64,000 nt of DNA from Psettodes erumei (lineage: Eukaryota > Chordata > Actinopteri > Pleuronectiformes > Psettodidae): NCBI GenBank assembly GCA_016785225.1, contig JAFBJZ010000957.1, positions 830,001-894,000 on the forward strand, in the 5' to 3' direction. The notes beneath the pieces are model-generated. The model did no database searches and was not told the DNA's origin. It saw only the letters and a program-made list of their open reading frames with translations. Every line of letters begins with the position of its first letter. Positions within the stretch are counted from its first letter, which is position 1. Of this stretch, positions 1 through 11,165 are shown piece by piece. The position numbers and the translations under genes are program-made.

Positions 1-112
1 GTGTGTGACTGTCGTGATTTAACACGTTTATTTTAGCTAGCAGCTGCCACCTGTGCACATTAGCCCAACAACAGCAGGCAAACTGCAATTAAACCGGATT
101 AGACTGGATTGG

Positions 113-113
<1 letters not shown>

Positions 114-154
<41 letters not shown>
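114..154. repeat. (CA)n microsatellite
   Basis: Uninterrupted CA dinucleotide tract of about 40 bp. Confidence 0.95.
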
Positions 155-156
<2 letters not shown>

Positions 157-635
157 ACAACCCGTAACAAGTAGTTTTACACACAAAATACTAATATATG
201 GTCAAATTAACAATAATATTAAGCAGAAAAAAACTTAAATGATGTTTTTACACAGGGGAACCTTGAGTGACGTCATCAACAGGTGTTTTATCACCTGATT
301 AACCGGTAATAAATCGGCTGAACCGGGCTGTCACTTGTTAATGATCGTGCGGACACACAACTGAACTTTGACCGCGTCATGACGCGTTTAATGAGAAACA
401 ACCGGAAGCCGCTTTAAAAACGTTTTCTCCGGTGATCGCTGCCTGTACGTCATCAGATAATGGTGATGATGATGATAATAATAATGATTTTTAAAATATT
501 ATTATTTTTTATTGTTTCCTCACACGTCACATGACCGCTTTACAGTGCACGTGCCTGATTCTGTTCCTTATTAGCTGGAGCGGAAATGTCATGAGATTTT
601 TATTCTGTCGTTAAGAAGTTTCCGCTTTTAGCCTC

Positions 636-689
<54 letters not shown>
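636..689. repeat. (CA)n microsatellite
   Basis: Uninterrupted CA tract of about 54 bp. Confidence 0.95.
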
Positions 690-692
<3 letters not shown>

Positions 693-2121
693 TTTCCCGA
701 TATATAACCGTCATATCTAACAGATCTGGGTCCGATTAGAACCGCTGGATTTACCTGCTGGTTCCGTTAAAGCTCGGCCGACACCTGGAGCTCGCTCTTC
801 TCGTTCACACCGGGAGAACCGGACTCGCCCCGCGGACGCGGCTGCGCCGTTTACGCCGCATTTGGCCGTTATAGATAATAATGTGGAGAGAGAGAGGTGG
901 GGGTGGGTGGATGGATGGATGGGTGGATGATCACACGCTTCCTCGTCATGTGATCACAACAGGAGCCGGAGCGTGACTCCCCCGGGGTCCGACCGGTTGA
1001 CAGCTAAGTCTCCGAACCTCCTCCAGCTCGCCGTGAGGAGCCCCCCGGTACCGTTCGGACCCAGTTTGAAACATGTGAACGCACCAACAGAGACCTCCAA
1101 TCTGGACCTGGTCTGTGGTGAAGTCGCCCGTTTCGTCGAACTGCTCCTTTAACCGTGACTCGGAAGCTGACCTCAGGTCTGCCAGCCGTTACCGTGCTCT
1201 CCAATAACTGTGCGTGAAGCTAACGTAATTACACTTTATTGCGTTATTGGACATTTATAACACCGCATTAACTAAATGCGACATTCGCAATTAAGTCAAT
1301 ACAGATATTAATAATAAATTGTTTATTATCAGAAATTCTTTTTTAAAAATGTCAATAAATGCGGGTTAGCTAAAACTAGCCGACTAGCTTGACGTACAGC
1401 TACACTTCGCATAGCCAGCTAACGTTAGCCTCCCATGCTAACGAGCCGGTCGGCCGCAGCGAACCTCATTTTTGAAACAGCCGATTGATTATATGCGACT
1501 GGCCCCGCCGTGGCGGTAAAGAGGCGACGGTTACCTGCTGTGTGCACCGAGCGGACATCGCTGTGGGCAGCGCTCCGACCGCGAACACACCGATGCGGCA
1601 CCTGAAAACAGCCGACTGCCATCCACATCCAGCCCCGAGCAATCGATCGCCGGAGCGGCGGGTCTCCGGAGCTCCGCCGCTATGATCGAGAGGCGCAGGC
1701 AGCGGAGCTCAGAGCGATCGATTGGCAGAAAGCCGTCCAGGCGGTTATCTGGATTATCTGTCCGTCACGCGTCAGTCTTGGGTGGAATAATGCAGCAAAA
1801 ATAATCTGCGGATTAATTTAAATTGTAAATAAATGGTAATAACGTTATTGTGTTATTGTAATAACGTTTTCTCATAATTTGGGCAAACTTGTCTGCTTTT
1901 ATTTCTCGTTTTTTGTGATTTTTAAAAACAAATACAAATCTGTACATTATTTATAATACTTTTATTGATGTCTGGAGGAGTCCTGAAGTCACCGACCAGC
2001 ACCAGAACATCCCTGAACAGAGCCAGGGCCATGACTGATGAGGCTCCAGGTCCCCGAGCTCTCTCTGTTTTAAACAGCCATAAATAATGGACTGAGCATG
2101 TTCACTGGACTGAGCATGTTC

Positions 2122-2123
<2 letters not shown>

Positions 2124-2177
<54 letters not shown>
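2124..2177. repeat. (GT)n microsatellite
   Basis: Uninterrupted GT tract of about 54 bp, roughly 185 bp before the C2orf80 start codon. Confidence 0.95.
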
Positions 2178-2179
<2 letters not shown>

Positions 2180-2361
2180 TCAGCAGTTGATTTGTTGTTT
2201 TTTTTTTTTACAGTCGTCAGGCAAGCTCGCCCTCGTTGCCACCAACACACCCGGTTGTTTGTCGCGGTGATGAAGAAAAGCGCGTAAGGAGCCATTTAAA
2301 TCTTTTCCCCTCTCGTCTGTGCAGGAGTCTTCTGTAGAAGAAGAAGAAGGAAGGGGGGGGG

Positions 2362-3298
2362 ATGGGGGCAAGGCAGCTGAAGAGAGACGTCCAGGCCCTG
2401 ATGTGAGTGGACGTGAACGATCCCAGAGACGGTGGAGAAGCACCATCGTGAACACGTCTTCATCTTTAATCCGTAATTTCTTCCCCCAATCTGCACAGCG
2501 GCGATTACATCGGGCAGAAACTCCGAGAAAACGCCTTCGACCCGAAGGGGAAGGGGACGTCCACGATGTTGGACGATCTGGTAGAGACGCCACCTTTCGT
2601 TTTTAAAGTTTGACACACTCGTGTGTCGCACCCGCTGCAGTGTGTGTGTGTGTTTGTGTGTGTGCGTCGCAGGCTCACTACGATCTCGCCGTCACCGTCG
2701 CTCTTTGGTGGTTGGACAGGGACGGAGGGCGAGAGGTGCTGGGCAGTGACATCATGTAAGCTGGTTTTCGTTCACCGCAGGTCGAAGGAGACCAATGAAC
2801 GCAAAGAGGTCAAGACCCTCACCTGGTTCTGCTCCTGAGGTTTATAGACGAATGTGTCTCCTCTCCCACAGCGGGGCGACGTGCAGCGCAGGAAGCGCCC
2901 CGTACCCGAACCGCCTGGAGCGGGAGGCGATGATCCTGTCGTCCTTCGCCGGGATTGTGATGGTAAGTTTCTGATTTATTTACGAATCCCGGCGCTGCGG
3001 CGACCAGGCTGCGAGTAAAGTGCGACTGTGCCGACTCAGAGCAGTCTGCCCGTGGAGGAGATCCTGGCCGTGTACAGGTGGAGACCGGCGGCTTCGTACC
3101 CCAACAACCAGCTGTCCAAGGTACACGCCCCCTTCTTCTGCACAGCTGGGGGGCCCAACATGGCCGTCACGCCTCTTCTTCTTCTTCTTCTTCTTCATCA
3201 CGTTTCAGATCGTCCACCCCTTCACTCTGTCCTACCACCCGCTGGCCATGCTGGGCTCGTACAAGGCCGTGCACCATTCAAAGAGGCAGAGTGAGTCT

Positions 3299-3336
<38 letters not shown>

Positions 3337-3799
3337 TGAAGCTGTTCAACACGTGTGTTACTCACTAAAATACTCCATTACAAGTAAAAGACCTTCCTTC
3401 ACCCTCCTGCCTGGGTAAAAGTACATAAGTATTCTAAGTACTTTGTACTTTGAAGTTTATTTCTGGAGGCCCTCACTTGTTTTTAATTTAAAAACCTCCA
3501 CAGATCAGAAGTTGAAAAGATGGCTGTCCGAGAGGGCGAAGGCGAGCGCCGCGCACAGACAGGTGTCCTCCTCCTCCTCCTCCTCCTCCTCCTCCTCCTC
3601 TCCTCGTCTCGCTCCTTCCTCAGCGTGAGTAGCTTTACTTGTAATCCAGGATGTTTCAGAGCGGCAGGTTTTGTCCCTCTGCCGCCTCCCTGTGGTTCTG
3701 AACGGACGTCCCCTCCCGTCTCCTCCTCAGGACAGCAGCGAGCGTCCCGGGGACATCACCGAGCACTACGAGGGTTCGCAGGAGTCTCTGCGGGACTGA
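2362..3799 (+). CDS. C2orf80: C2orf80 homologue, eight coding exons
   Basis: Coding exons 2362-2402, 2499-2580, 2673-2755, 2872-2962, 3040-3120, 3209-3290, 3504-3562 and 3731-3799 join in frame to about 195 aa, close to the human protein (193 aa). Motifs recalled from human C2orf80 are visible in order: GDYIGxxLRExxFDPKG (about residues 15-31), LDDLAHYDLAxxVALxWLD, YPNRxEREAMILSSxAGI, PxEEI and HPxAML. Every junction is GT-AG with consistent phase. The protein has no signal peptide, membrane segment or catalytic motif. Its biochemical function is unknown; the human gene is also called GONDA1 (gonad development associated). ATTAAA at 3894-3899 is the likely poly(A) signal. The exon 7 donor is uncertain because a TCC repeat starts there: CAG/GTGTCC at 3562 gives the best C-terminus, while a stronger GTGAGT lies about 60 nt on. 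In human this gene also sits beside the CRYG cluster. Confidence 0.87.
3302..3332. repeat. (CA)n microsatellite in C2orf80 intron 6
   Basis: CA tract of about 30 bp, 12 bp after the exon 6 donor. Confidence 0.9.
3567..3602. repeat. (TCC)n microsatellite at C2orf80 exon 7 donor
   Basis: About 11 copies of TCC/CTC immediately downstream of the proposed exon 7 donor. If read through, it would encode polyserine. Confidence 0.9.
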
Positions 3800-3899
3800 C
3801 GCGCCTGTGGTGCCGGATTAACGTAATCCATAAAGACGAATCTCCATTATTCAGTTTTGTTTTTTTTTTTCCTCTGTCAACAACTGTGATGACATTAAA

Positions 3900-4216
3900 A
3901 TGATTTGTGTAAAGGCTGCGCTTGTTTTTTGTTTTTTTGTTGTTTTTTGTGGCGACCTCTGACATTCTGCCTGCAAACTTGAATCCGCCTGATGGCGGCT
4001 CGGTGGATAAAACGGCGTCCGTATCGAAGAGGGCGCGGCGGGTCAGTAATTTGCCTGCTCGGACGTTTTCGCTGATGATTCAGGGGTTTTTTGTGTTGTT
4101 GTTTTTTTTCGCACAGCGCCAGGATCAAGACTTTTGGCAGCGATGCCAGCGCGGTAAATCCCCGCTCCATTGACAGAACAGCTAAAGTGGGATCTGCTAA
4201 CCTTTTGATTGAGGTT
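3900..4216. other. Spacer between C2orf80 and Cry1
   Basis: About 300 bp with T-rich runs. It contains the C2orf80 3' end and the proximal promoter of Cry1. No gene is seen. Confidence 0.6.
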
Positions 4217-4222
4217 TATATA
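4217..4222 (+). promoter_or_regulatory. TATA box of Cry1
   Basis: TATATA lies 54 nt before the Cry1 ATG. Confidence 0.75.
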
Positions 4223-4275
4223 GCGGGGCGCTGGTCCCGCTTTGTGAGACCATTTCTCCACGAGGCTCCGACAGG

Positions 4276-5167
4276 ATGAGCAGTAAGGTAGGAGTCTCGG
4301 TTTTTCTGCTCGTAGACGTGGATACGGATTATTAATCTGCATGAGGTAAAACTGGTTCTGGCTCCATTTACGTCTGTAATTTCTTTTCTGTGACTAACGC
4401 TGCAGCTTTTAATGCACGTTCAGAACAGAAGTTTCTTTTTCTGGCTTCACCCTAAGTGAGCACAGTGTTGATGAAGCATATATTTGTGCACCCTGACAAA
4501 CCGAGCTGAGAGTTTTTTGCCCCCCTCTCTCTCTCGTGCAGATCATATTCTACGAGGACAGGAACTTCCAGGGTCGCTCCTACGAGTGCGACACCGACTG
4601 CCCCGACATGCACCCCCACTTCAGCCGCTGCAACTCCATCAAGGTGGAGAGCGGCTGCTGGGTGCTGTACGAGAAGCCCAACTACGCGGGCTACCAGTAC
4701 GTCCTGACCCGGGGGGAGTACCCGGACTACCAGCGCTGGATGGGCTACAACGACACCATCCGCTCCTGCCGCACCTTCTCCTATGTGAGTCCAATGTTTT
4801 TTTTTTTGTGGTGTGTAAGGTGGAGGTGGAGGGTGGTGGGTGGGTTGGTGGGGGGCCGGTGCACTGACCCCTGTCTCCACTGTTTCTCCAGACCAGCGAG
4901 GGCCCGTACCGCATACGCATCTACGAGCGGCCCAACTTCCAGGGGCAGATGATGGAGTTCAGCGAGGACTGCGAGTCCGTGCAGGACCACTTCCGCAGCC
5001 GCGACATCTACTCCTGCAACGTGATGGACGGCTACTGGACCCTGTACGAGCACCCCAGCTACCGCGGCCGCCAGTACTTCATGAGGCCCGGCGAGTACCG
5101 CAAGTTCAGCGACTGGGGGGCCACCTGCGCCACCACCGGGTCCTTCCGCAGAATCACAGATTTTTAA
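4276..5167 (+). CDS. Cry1: gamma-crystallin with mixed gammaS/gammaM character
   Basis: Exons 4276-4287 (MSSK), 4542-4784 (81 codons) and 4892-5167 (91 codons) give 176 aa, the usual gamma-crystallin size. It is a monomeric two-domain lens structural protein. Each domain has two Greek keys, seen from the paired folded-hairpin signatures (FYEDRNFQG, IYERPNFQG) and the YxxRxGEY strands. All four conserved gamma Trp are kept (GCW, QRWMG, GYW, SDWG), so it is not one of the Trp-poor genes. The N-domain strand YVLTRGEYPDY is shared with gammaS-like Cry17, while the C-domain (SCNVMDGYW, RRITDF) resembles gammaM. The tail ends in F without the Cys of many M genes. TATA at 4217; AATAAA at 5330-5335. 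Orthology within fish gamma classes (S, MX or M) cannot be fixed from one sequence. Confidence 0.93.
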
Positions 5168-5335
5168 TCGGGAGTTTCGCCTGATTTTTTTTTTTTTTTT
5201 TTTTTTTTGGTTTTAATTTATGTTTTTGGATTTGTCAGAATTGCCCCCCCCCCCCTCTTCCTCCTGAAAGTCACTGATGTGTGTGGAAACTGTTGATAAA
5301 ATACTGTGGAGTGGAGGAGTAAATTACTAAATAAA

Positions 5336-5756
5336 TGGATCTATGGTAAAATACTTTCTCTGTGCTTGTGAATTAATTTTTTTTTTTTGGGTATTGACCC
5401 ATTTAACTGACTGAGGCCACTTTCACAAATTCACATTCACAAATTTTCTTTTAACTGCTGCTTCCCATGCTCGGTTACTTCCTGTTTTACATCTGGTCAT
5501 CAATAACAAATAATAATTCACCTTTGAGGATATTTAAAATATCAGTGCTGGTATAACAGGGTTTAATATGAAAAAATATCAATCTACAAACATTTTACAG
5601 TTATTTATTCACTTATCTGTTTACAAAACTCTGTCAGCTTCTTATACACTGTGTGAATCTGGTGTATTGTCCCTTTAAAAACAAACACAAGACGGTGAAA
5701 GAGCTGAGCGCTGACTGTTCCAGCGCCTGTTCACGCTGTGGCTGTTGCTAGAAGCT

Positions 5757-5804
<48 letters not shown>

Positions 5805-5902
5805 TGACGAACAGGAGTGAGGAAGACTCCTGTAGGATCTGTGCTGACGCCAGGCCTCATTTAAATAACAACACACACACCTGACCCCGTGTGAGTGAAA
5901 CG
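5336..5902. other. Cry1-Cry2 spacer
   Basis: AT-rich DNA with one (CA)n tract at 5758-5800. No gene is seen. Confidence 0.7.
5758..5800. repeat. (CA)n microsatellite
   Basis: CA tract of about 43 bp, 100 bp upstream of the Cry2 TATA box. Confidence 0.95.
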
Positions 5903-5910
5903 TATATAAA
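5903..5910 (+). promoter_or_regulatory. TATA box of Cry2
   Basis: TATATAAA lies 58 nt before the Cry2 ATG. Confidence 0.85.
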
Positions 5911-5967
5911 GATGAACTTCATATTTAAAAACTACAGGAAGCGATTTGACCGACAGCTGCGTCCACG

Positions 5968-7366
5968 ATGGGGAAGGTTTGTGTCCAACTCGAAGACGAC
6001 GTCCCAACAAATTAATTATTTTTTTTATTGTGGATTGTTGTGCGTGAAACAATAACAATACACAATTTGCTCCGTCAGATCATCTTCTACGAGGACAGGA
6101 ACTTCGGAGGCCGTCACTACGAGTGCGTGAGCGACTGCGCCGACCTGCACGCCATGTTCGACCGCTGCCGCTCCATCCGGGTGGAGAGCGGCATGTTCGT
6201 GATCTACGACCGTCCGGGCTTCACGGGGAACCAGTACTTCATGAGGAGGGGCGAGTACTCCGACTACCTGGGCACCACCGGCATGAACGACTGCGTCAGG
6301 TCCTGCCGCATGATCCCCGTGGTAAGGCCCTCTGTAAAATAAATTTATTTTATTTTATTTTATTTTGATCCAAGTAACATAAATAATTAGACAAACACAA
6401 AAATAAACACAATCCTGCCTGTATGTTCCTCACATTTCAAACGTCTTGTGTTAGGTACTTATGGTAAATTAGTCCCAAAGCGAAGAACAAACAATAGAAC
6501 TTCATTTTATAAAATTCACACATTAAGATAAAGCTAAAGCTAATCCCACTTCTGGTACATTTCACTTTGTGTATTTTTAGCTTTACTAGCCTACTTAGCA
6601 AGTGTAATATAATGTAGTGCTGTTAGTAACTATAATAGCACATTTGGTAAAAAAAAAAAAAAAGGCTTTGTCCACTTTTTATTGTTTACATTTATTTACA
6701 TTTTGGGAAACTGGCTAAGCTAAGCCCGCTAGCTCAGCTAGTTAGCAACCTTCAAGTAGCCAGACAAACAGCTAGTTTGACTCTATTGTAATGTTAAAAA
6801 AAAATAAACAAATCTGTGCATCAGCATCTCTCACACTCAGACAATGATGTTATGTCTTGTTTATTTAATTTGATCAAAAACTAAAGAGCGTAGCTGCTAA
6901 TTAGCCGCCTGTTTGACTATTTCTAGCTTGAGACATGTTGCCAGGTAACAGGCAGAGACTTTATGAAGGCTTTAGGCTAAGCTAACAAGCTGCTTGTGGT
7001 AGCTTCACTTTAAGTGTGTACGCATGTGTGTGTTTGACTTTGACATTAAGCTGTGTATTTCTGAATGACCTTTGACCTTCCCGCCCTCTTTAGCAGAGCG
7101 GCGGCTTCAAGATGAGGCTGTACGAGCACTTCGACATGAGAGGCCAGATGATGGAGCTCACCGACGACTGCCCCAACCTGGCCGACCGCTTCCGCGCGTC
7201 CAACTTCAACTCCTGCGACGTGACGGACGGCCACTGGCTGCTGTACGAGCAGCCCCACTACAGGGGGCGCCACTACTACGTCAGGCCCGGCCAGTACAGG
7301 AGCTTCAGCGACTGGAGCGGCAACAGCTCCAGGATCAGCTCCGTCAGGCGTCTCATGGATCTCTAA
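5968..7366 (+). CDS. crygm: Cry2: gamma-M-type crystallin
   Basis: Exons 5968-5976 (MGK), 6079-6321 and 7094-7366 give 174 aa. Both domains are complete. Compared with Cry1 two tryptophans are lost: motif 2 has GMF for GCW, and LGTTG replaces QRWMG. C-domain Trp remain at GHW and SDWS. The motif-2 change GMFVIYDRPGF is unusual among its neighbours. Intron 2 (772 bp) is by far the longest in the crystallin cluster and carries GCTAAC/GCTAGC-type words. The exon 3 acceptor has two adjacent AGs (TAGCAG). The first restores the usual domain spacing, giving Q-S-G-G in place of H-R-G-S. AATAAA at 7422-7427. Confidence 0.92.
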
Positions 7367-7427
7367 AGACGGGAGGGCGGTCCTTGTGAAATGTCTGCTC
7401 TTTGCCTTGTTTCACACGCTGAATAAA

Positions 7428-8263
7428 ATGGCGTCAGCGCTCACGTGTATTGAGTTTTGTTCTTGCTCTCTGCGTTTGGAGGGCATGTTTCAGCGGGAGG
7501 ATGCCACGGGGTCTTGGCCCGACATCCCGACTCTCATCGCAGGACTGAATAAAATAGTGCAAGCACTGACACTCACCGCACCGAGACTCGAGCGTTATCT
7601 ATTGTGGAGCTGGAGGGAAAGTCCGTCTGCTTTTCACACTTGTTAACATCTTGTTGAACATCTTTGGCAACGAGCGGGTGGAGTTTGTGTCTTTTAATTA
7701 TCTTTTAATTATCTTCAAACTCAACCTGCAGATAAAGATCATGTGAACTGAGCAAAAACACCTCAGCAGCGACTTAACTGGACACCTGGTGACATTGTTT
7801 TCTCTACCTTAAGAGTTAGCTTTCACATTAAATTACAAATATGAAGTACAAATACTCACTGTCCACACTGTAAGACAAGGGCAGAGTCTCATTTTAATAT
7901 GTCTTCAAATTCCCTAATGGAAACCTTTTCAACCAAAATACGGGTGATGTAGTTCTGTGCTGCTAAAATCAAAATTATCTTAGAAGAAGATTATTAAAAG
8001 AGAAAAAAAAATATCCACTGATGCACCATCAATCACCCACATGGGGCGCTTTGATGATAAATTAAAAAAATAACAGACCACGCCATCATTTTAGAAGTTA
8101 AAAACAAACAAACCCCCTCTCAGTCACGACCCGCCAGCTCTCACCTGCAAAAACACAATCGCTCCTAAACTCCACTTCAGGACAACACAGCGGCGCAAAC
8201 GCCAAAGATTCCTGGCCATTACAATATGAATGACACGTGCAGAGTCTGCATTTCATATTCACT
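7428..8263. other. Cry2-Cry3 spacer
   Basis: About 830 bp. An open frame of 86 codons crosses the Cry2 poly(A) region (7386-7646) but has no recognisable domain and no splice or promoter context. Nothing else is seen. Confidence 0.6.
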
Positions 8264-8269
8264 ATATAT
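8264..8269 (+). promoter_or_regulatory. TATA box of Cry3
   Basis: TATATA lies about 44 nt before the Cry3 ATG. Confidence 0.7.
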
Positions 8270-8312
8270 GTGACAGGTGGGAGTCTTCGCGGGGGCAGGC
8301 GAACCGGCCAAC

Positions 8313-9622
8313 ATGGGGAAGGTAAACCGCCGCAGGGACGACAGGTCGTGTCGACGGGCGACAGGGGAAAATGCTTTTATTGTGACGTAAACAAAGAGGC
8401 CTCAAGGTTTCTGATCCTGAGCTGCTTAAATCTTTAAAAGAAGAGAATTCGCCTAATTAAGCACAGAAAATGTTCAGAGTTTTGTTGCGCGATTAATGAG
8501 AAATTTAAGCGCATGTCTGAACGAAACCACCTCCGTGTCTAGATCACCTTCTACGAGGACAAGAACTTCTCCGGACGCCGTTACGAGTGCAGCGCCGACT
8601 GCGCCGACCTGATGTGCCTCCTCCGCCGCTGCAGCTCCGTCCGGGTGGAGAGCGGCTGCTTCATGGTCTACGAGAAGCCCAACTACTCCGGCAACCAGTA
8701 CTACCTGGGGAGGGGGGAGTACCCCGACTTCCAACGCTGGATGGGGGTCAGCGACGCCGTCAGCTCCTGTCGCCTCATCCCAACGGTGAGCTACCGTTTC
8801 TGGGCAGAAACTTGACGTCTGACGTTTTTTCTAAATGTTTGTAAAAGAAAAATTGTCAGAGGAAACAATTAAAGTTTGTTATTTTATGGCAGGGACGTAC
8901 TTACATCTGAAGCGCTAACATTAGCATGCTAACATGGTCACAATAATGAGCCTAATATACGGATGCTAAGCACCATGGTTCGTCGTGGTAATTTAGCGCG
9001 TTAGCATGCTAAAATTGGCCGATTAGCAGCAAACCGTGGTGGAAAGTCTCTTCTTATTGCCAGTGGATGAAGAGAACCTGATGATGAGCGCTAAGAGTTC
9101 ATCCTGAGGGGAGCACGAATGTGTGCACCAAACTCCATAACAATTTATCCAGTAGTTGTCTTCATTAAAAAAAAACACAAATGTAAGCATAGAGGAAATA
9201 TCGAGGAAAAATAGGGGAATCCCAAAGATATTAGGATTCATCCTCTGGGGACCATGAGTTTCATGTCCGTTGTGTACGAGAGGTACGAATAAAGTTTGAT
9301 TGATCGCTTAGTTAAATGACCCCCCCGGTCTCTTCCCCGCCTCCAACCAGGTACCCGGCTCTTTCACCATGCGCCTGTACGAGCGGATCGAGTTCGGGGG
9401 CAGGTGATGGACCTGGTGGACGACTGCCCCAGCGTCATGGACCGTTTCCACGTCAACGGCATCTTCTCCTGCAACGTCACCGACGGCAACTGGCTCTTCT
9501 TCGAGCACCGCGACTACCGGGGCAGGATGTACCTGATCAGGCCCGGGGAGTACAAGAGGTTCAGCGAGTGGGGCGGCAGGAGCGCCAGGGTCGGCTCCAT
9601 CAGACGCATCACCGACTCCTGA
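8313..9622 (+). CDS. crygm: Cry3: gamma-M-type crystallin, frame broken in exon 3 by a 1-nt loss
   Basis: Exons 8313-8321 (MGK), 8543-8785 (81 codons) and 9351-9622. Exon 3 is 272 nt, one short of a multiple of three. The frame breaks at 9396-9401 (GGGGGC before AGGTGATGG), where the relatives read Gly-Gly-Gln. As written, a TGA follows at once, removing nearly all of the C-terminal domain. Downstream of the break the other frame is fully conserved (DDCPSVMDRF, SCNVTDGNW, RRITDS, then TGA). TATA, splice sites and AATAAA (9764-9769) look normal, so either a sequencing/assembly error or a very young null allele fits. Three Trp would be present (QRWMG, GNW, SEWG). The N-domain has LMCLLRR where others have a Tyr-rich loop. 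Intron 2 holds an interspersed repeat. Confidence 0.85.
8911..9270. repeat. Degenerate interspersed repeat in Cry3 intron 2
   Basis: It contains GCATGCTAAC palindromes followed by TTCATCCTGAGGGGA (9098) and TTCATCCTCTGGGGA (9237). I recall this word order from an abundant non-coding teleost repeat. Related, shorter copies lie at about 26725-26990 and 30205-30470. No terminal repeats or coding frame can be defined. Confidence 0.5.
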
Positions 9623-9769
9623 TCCGGGTTTTTTTTTTTTGGAGGATCCCGGAGACGCGTGGAGGTTTTTTTTCAGGAACGTGCTCGGACAACAAGAACA
9701 TTTCTGGACCTGTTCTTGAAAAACAACAAAAAAAAACACACACACAAACACACTCACCATTGTAATAAA

Positions 9770-10252
9770 GTAATTGCAAAATGGAGTCTTCACCGTCTAT
9801 TCAAATGTGAGGAGGAGATTTAAAAACACAACTTGTGGATACTGTAACCGTTAAGACTTTACGAATATATAAATATATATATTTACTTCATGTATGTGAG
9901 ATCATATGTCATTCATATAAGTCGATTATGTCCGTTCCAGATTTTTTTAGTAGTAAGTAATCAGTGAAAGTCCAGGTGATCCCGTGTCCGTCCTGTTAAA
10001 TATCACTTTAATCTTGCTGATGCTGAGCGGCTCCATCTGTCGCCCTATTGTACGGTGGCATTTTCGGGAGGAAATTGTGATGAATATGGTGGAAAGAACA
10101 ATAACTCATTGCGCTCCGGGACTCATCTATACATAAACAGACCCCCCCCCCATCATCATCACTGTGTGTGTGTGTGTGTGTGGGGGGGGTATATTTGAAT
10201 GACAATACTTTATGCTGTGCAATCAGGCAGCTGCCTTTTCTCTCTGTTTTTT
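9770..10252. other. Cry3-Cry4 spacer
   Basis: AT-rich spacer with a short GT tract (10162-10182) followed by a G run. No gene is seen. Confidence 0.65.
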
Positions 10253-10258
10253 TATAAA
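10253..10258 (+). promoter_or_regulatory. TATA box of Cry4
   Basis: TATAAA lies 59 nt before the Cry4 ATG. Confidence 0.8.
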
Positions 10259-10311
10259 GCACAGTGGCTTGGCTATGGGACAGCATTGACCAGTCTGATG
10301 CCACCGCAGCC

Positions 10312-11120
10312 ATGGGGAAGGTAAACTCCTTCACTTCACTGAAAAAAAAAACAAACATCTTTTATTCATTTTGTGTTTTTTTTTTCCTAACTCTGCTTTA
10401 CTTCAACTTCTCCCTCCTCTCCCGTCGCCGCAGATCATATTTTACGAAGACAGGAACTTCCAGGGCGCTCTCACGAGTGCAGCAGCGACTGCGCCGACCT
10501 GCACTCCTACTTCAACCGGTGCAACTCCATCCGGGTGGAGAGCGGCTGCTTCATGGTCTACGAGAGGCCCAACTACATGGGCAACCAGTACTACCTGAGG
10601 CGGGGGGAGTACTCGGACAACCAGCGTATGATTGGCATCAACGACTGCGTCAGGTCTTGTCGTATGATCCCCCAGGTAGGCCCTTCTCTCAGGTGTTGTT
10701 TGATGCTTCCTTTCTTTACGATGTTTAATGCTTCTTCTTTGTAAATCAAGAGGTTTCCGGCCGCTTACGCTCTTTAAAAAAAACAAACAACGCGAGCCGT
10801 CGCTGACGTATATGATCCGAATGACTTTCCCGTTCCTGCGCCAGCACCGCGGCTCCTACAGGGTGAGGCTCTACGAGCGCTTCGACATGTCCGGCCAGAT
10901 GCACGAGCTGGTGGACGACTGCCCCAACGTGCAGGACCACCTCAGCGTGTCCGACTTCAACTCCTGCAACGTGATGGACGGCCACTGGCTGCTGTACGAC
11001 CAGCCCAACTACAAGGGCAGGGTGTACTACCTGAGGCCCGGCGAGTACAGGAGATACAGCGACTGGGGGGCCGTCAGCCCCAGAGTCGGCTCCCTCAGGA
11101 GAATCACCGACTTCAACTGA
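10312..11120 (+). CDS. crygm: Cry4: gamma-M-type crystallin, frame broken in exon 2 by a 1-nt loss
   Basis: Exons 10312-10320 (MGK), 10434-10675 and 10845-11120. Exon 2 is 242 nt, one short of 243. The break is at 10464-10468, where NFQG is followed by GGCGC instead of GGCCGC. Downstream the alternate frame is intact through both remaining motifs (CFMVYERPNYMGNQYYLRRG, then CVRSCRMIPQ), and exon 3 is a complete 91-aa C-domain ending ITDFN. With one C restored the product would be 175 aa. Trp are reduced to two (GHW, SDWG); QRMIG replaces QRWMG. Splice sites, TATA and AATAAA (11160-11165) look functional. Sequencing error is at least as likely as true pseudogenisation. Confidence 0.86.
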
Positions 11121-11165
11121 AGGTCTCTGGACCCTCTGCCCCCCCCCCATGTTTGTCCCAATAAA

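Larger units (their letters stand above)
1..2361. other. 5' flank without confident gene; GC-rich promoter-like zone
   Basis: No coding exon can be supported here. It holds three long CA/TG microsatellites (114-154, 636-689, 2124-2177). A GC- and CpG-richer zone runs from about 720 to 1750, unlike the AT-rich DNA around it, and could be a promoter or CpG island of an unseen gene or of C2orf80. The short open frames in it lack splice context. A GA-rich stretch at 2319-2361 directly precedes the C2orf80 start and is probably its 5' UTR. Confidence 0.5.

Noticed and set aside
1004..1628. Short frames in the GC-rich 5' zone, first suspected as an exon of a neighbouring gene such as IDH1
   Set aside because: No match to the IDH1 N-terminus or any other recognised protein; GC content alone explains the open frames.
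7386..7646. 86-codon frame after Cry2
   Set aside because: Overlaps the Cry2 poly(A) signal, has no known domain and no promoter or splice context.
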